A stretch of DNA of 64,000 bases from contig JAMDHS010000019.1 in the NCBI GenBank assembly GCA_029717555.1, positions 124,001 through 188,000 on the forward strand. The letters are read 5' to 3'. Numbering within the stretch: the stretch's first letter is position 1; the number at the start of each line of letters is the position of its first letter. This document shows positions 61,144 to 64,000 of this stretch, piece after piece. Source of the DNA: Peribolospora baueri. Taxonomy: Eukaryota; Basidiomycota; Peribolosporomycetes; Peribolosporales; Peribolosporaceae. The notes beneath the pieces were generated by a model that did not search any database, was not told the DNA's origin, and saw nothing but the letters and a program-made list of their open reading frames with translations. Made by a program: the position numbers and the translations under genes.

Positions 61144-62608
61144 GATCGGTCGGTCGCTGGGCGAGAGGGAGGTGAAGGCGGACGTGGGCGGAAGGGAAAT
61201 GACGGTGTAATGGGAGCGATGAGAGCAGACCGATGGTGCGACGCTACAGCTAGTCCTGGCTTCTCCCTCTTCTCCACGATGTCATATCACCCTCAAAAGA
61301 GCGAGAGCAACCACCGCTGGTGTTCTGGCGGCGTCGAGAAGCACGTTGTCTCTAACTCGACTTGGAGAGACGTTGGGGCCAGCTCAGAGCAGGAGGTCGA
61401 AGAAAGGGAGGGATGGAGAGAGGGAGGAGAAGGAAGGACGGTCCGCTACGTTCCTTACTTTATTTTGTGGTCGTTTCGGTGGACTGGTGTGGTTGGAAGA
61501 ACAGGTGAGTCGGGGTGCCGCTCACGCCGCGAAGGTTGGTCGCGGTCGGACGGCCCTGGGCGCGTCGGCAAAGAGCGCGCCACGTGGATAACGGATGGGC
61601 GGCGAGGAAGAGAAGATGGGCGGACGGTGCTATCGTCTCGTCCCTCACCTCGACCGTCGGAAGCGGACGCCTCTGCGCAGCATTCATGGCGTACGCTTGA
61701 GCTGCTGTACCCAGCCCATGTGTCTTCCATGGCTCTCTTGCACATTGAGCCGTGCACCTCTCGGCTGCGCACGGCGAGCGGCGGTGGGGTTTGATTAAGG
61801 TCGCTTGCACGCATGCTGGTGAGAGCGAGGTTTAACCTAGCGGCAATGTCTCGTTCCCCATCCGGTCGGACGTACGAAGGAGTGCGTCGGTTCGACCCTC
61901 TCACCAAACGACGTATTTTTGTCGGAAGGGAGGAGAGATGGATGAGCGCAGCAAGCCGCGCGGCATTGATGATAAACTCAGTCTCCCTCTTCCGAGCTCG
62001 CGAGCCGAGAAGATAAGACTCTAAACCGGAATCATGATTACTTGTCTGAGCCGCCCCCGTCCGACATGCGCGCACAAACGACGGTGACCAATCTCCGCTG
62101 AGCAACCGAAAGTGAAATGGTGAGAAGGGAGCGGAACATGGGTGGGCGCGATCTGCCTTGAACTCGATCGTCGACGAATGGACGACGACACGAAACCCTA
62201 TTGGGGGACGAGTCTACGGGGCAAAGAAGGGGCGTGGTGTCCGTCTGCGTCCGCGGGCGATAGAACTCGGAGTAGACGGCGCGGTCGTCGAACTCGCCGC
62301 GCCCCGGCACCCGCTCGCTCGCTCCGTTAGCCCTTCTCGCCCAACGTAAAACTGAACGGTCGGTCCGAGCGGCTCGCGGCTCCCCCTTTCAAAGTCGCGA
62401 ACCAGCTTTCGCATTCCCAGCTCTTCAGAGCGGTGCGCATGAACGTCGTTCGAAGCCCTCGAGCTGGACTGACCGTACTAACAGCCTCTAGGACGCTAAC
62501 GCGACCGACTTTGTACGTGAGACCGTCGGAACCGGTCGTCGGTCGTCAGAAAACTAAGTACTTCTGCGCATATACTCACTTTTTTTTTTCCTTCCAGACT
62601 GCTTCAAC
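61144..62608. promoter_or_regulatory. Divergent region, PMR1 / right-edge gene, with 5' UTR intron
   Basis: 1.46 kb with both promoters. Just before the right-hand gene, a GTGAGA donor at 62517 and a long T tract with CAG at 62595-62597 suggest an intron of 81 nt in the 5' UTR (TACTAAC-like branch signals lie nearby). The longest frames (about 61129-61794 and 61455-62105) have repetitive Arg/Gly/Ser composition and no domain features, so they are not called. I found no tRNA. Confidence 0.45.
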
Positions 62609-64000
62609 ATGTCCGCCTCTCGCATCTCGAAGAGGCGCAGGATCGACACCGACGACGCCAACAACGCTGGCCCCAGTCACACGAGGGGAGGCGACAGCGG
62701 GGGCGTCATCCAAGTCGACGAGCAAGAGCCCGACGCTGTCGAGCAAGGGCCCAACGATGTCGACGTTTTCGCCCAAGACGGTTCCAGCGTCCGGCGCCGA
62801 GTGGCACAAGCGGAGGTCATGGCGACCGAGGGCAGGCGCGCCAACCTCGCTCTAAATGCGCAAGCTCGGCTGACCTTCTGGAGAGACGCCGAGCTCGCCG
62901 AGCTCCGGGAAGGGCAGACGCTGCCTGCCAGGAGAGCGTCTCTCTACGAGATGGTCTGCGCCAGGCGCGCCCGCAAGGAAAGGCCTGCGCCGTCGCATGC
63001 CGACACCGACAGGCTCATCCTCGGTCATACCGACACAGTCGCCGCTCTCCAGGCCCTGGCTGATCGCCCACTGCGATTCGATCCGTCGCAGTTTCCGAGA
63101 GCGCTAGTCCGCGTTCGCTATGACACCATCGACGAAGTCGACCACGCCGCGGCGCCATCTGCTCGTTTCGATGTGCGCGTCAAACGCTTCGCGCAGCAAG
63201 ACTTTCGTGAAGTTCTGACGCCCTACGACGCCCATTATTATGCGGACTTCGCCCGGTCGGCGCCCGTCTGGGACGTCTTGGACGACTCGTGCGGGCGGGA
63301 GGACCAAGTTATATGCGCATACATCGGGACGACGGTCGGTGCCTGTATGCGCAGCTCGGCTTCTTCAGTATATGCATGCTCTTTAGACTCTGACGGCCTC
63401 TCTGTAAATCCTGACGGCTTTTTGGATATTTTCTAGCTGGAAGCCCCCTCCACCGCCTCGAAATGGACTCGCAACACGCCATGCGAACCCGTCTGGCAAA
63501 CTTTGCGAAAGTCTCCGGCGGCTGGTCCGGCTGGGAATGCTGGGAGTTTTCCGAATTGGCGTTTCCCGTGAACGCTCCAAACGCCGACTCTCCTAGTCCT
63601 CTGACGCCCCTGCAAATGTTCCGACTCGCTTCGAGGGACGTTGGGTGCGTCGAGGCTTTCCTCATCGATACCGCCGGCCAGACGGCCGTAAACTCGGCCC
63701 CGGGCGGCATAGAGGAGGGCGACTGGGTCGTCCCAGAAGAGGCTATTCAGTTGCGAGACAAGGTGAGCCGGTTTGTATCGGCCACTGCCAAGTCCTGGCT
63801 TAATCCCCTCCGATTTATCTGGTTCAGATCCTTAAAGGCCAGCAGGCCATCTTCACCGAGCCTGTTCCCAGTGACGAGCTAGATCGGCGCAGGGAACAGG
63901 TCAACAAGCTCTTCCGTGTCTCTCAGGCCCGTTACCTTGCCCTAGGGGTCGAGGGCAAGGTTATGTGCGACCGAGGCCTGGAAACGGCGATTACGAACGC
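62609..64000 (+). CDS. GIY-YIG-like nuclease-fold protein, partial at right edge
   Basis: Exons 62609-63338, 63437-63762 and 63828 to the window end, in one phase; the gene continues beyond 64000. The first 240 residues are charged: a basic start (SKRRRIDTDD, possible nuclear signal), an acidic stretch, then Arg-rich helices and RYDTIDEVDHAAAPSARFD. Then the order of GIY-YIG residues appears: AYIGTTV (Tyr238-Ile-Gly240), an Arg helix HAMRTRLANFAKVSGGW (Arg260/262), a Glu in CVEAFLIDTAG (Glu316) and an Asn in TAVNSAPGG (Asn329). These are the spaced YIG, R, E and N positions of the GIY-YIG fold, though the first GIY strand is not obvious (VICAYIG). Such domains occur in repair and mobile-element endonucleases; the role here is unknown. 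Confidence 0.65.

Noticed and set aside
61868-61905. tRNA-like GGTTCGACCC sequence
   Set aside because: The bases flanking the T-loop-like motif do not pair as a T-arm and no D-arm or anticodon arm lies at the right distance.

Overview
The window is nuclear DNA of a basidiomycete fungus, most likely a GC-rich, intron-dense yeast-like species of the Pucciniomycotina (red-yeast type, Microbotryomycetes). The basis is: many short spliceosomal introns (mostly 60-155 nt) with GTGAGT/GTGCGT donors and CAG/TAG acceptors, up to 13 exons per gene, GC-rich coding sequence, and a gene set of fungal markers (Zn2Cys6 factors, MAPEG, MCP1, ALE1, PMR1). The class assignment is inference. All gene models below were built by hand from splice signals, reading phase and family knowledge; each model closes in frame.

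Layout, left to right. 1-127 is a possible exon of a minus-strand gene running off the left edge. KAR2/BiP (1177-3687 +), RAD2/XPG (4120-9452 +), a complex I NDUFB8-type subunit (9698-10650 -), a vacuolar M20 carboxypeptidase of the CPS1 type (11369-13864 +), a PAF-acetylhydrolase family lipase (14259-16352 +), an MCP1-like mitochondrial membrane protein (16567-17629 -), mitochondrial seryl-tRNA synthetase (18120-20341 +), cullin-3 (20844-24375 -), a divergent AGC kinase (24929-28661 +), an ALE1-type MBOAT lysophospholipid acyltransferase (29250-31670 -), a short stand-alone GN3L/Grn1 N-domain protein (32031-32910 +) and an SDR oxidoreductase (33073-34402 -).

The right half is more loosely packed, with roughly 1-2 kb intergenic tracts rich in microsatellites: a Zn2Cys6 factor with polyQ (36296-38397 -), a MAPEG protein (40606-41686 +), a DIC1-type mitochondrial carrier (42857-45063 -), a YANK/STK32 kinase with an N-myristoylation signal (46991-49197 +), an unrecognised protein with a SnoaL/NTF2-like stretch (50062-51802 +), a large Zn2Cys6 plus fungal_trans factor (52154-55943 -), the PMR1 Ca/Mn pump (56889-61143 -), and at the right edge a partial gene with GIY-YIG-like residues (62609->64000 +).

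The genes do not form a biosynthetic cluster or operon. They are mostly housekeeping genes (ER folding, DNA repair, respiration, lipid remodelling, ion homeostasis, ubiquitin ligation) interleaved on both strands. I found no convincing rRNA, tRNA, CRISPR, retroelement or DNA transposon. No clearly new system is visible. The best leads are the GIY-YIG-like gene, the AGC kinase with a DFS motif and no glycine loop, the GTPase-less GN3L protein, and several tandem sequence modules at gene borders.
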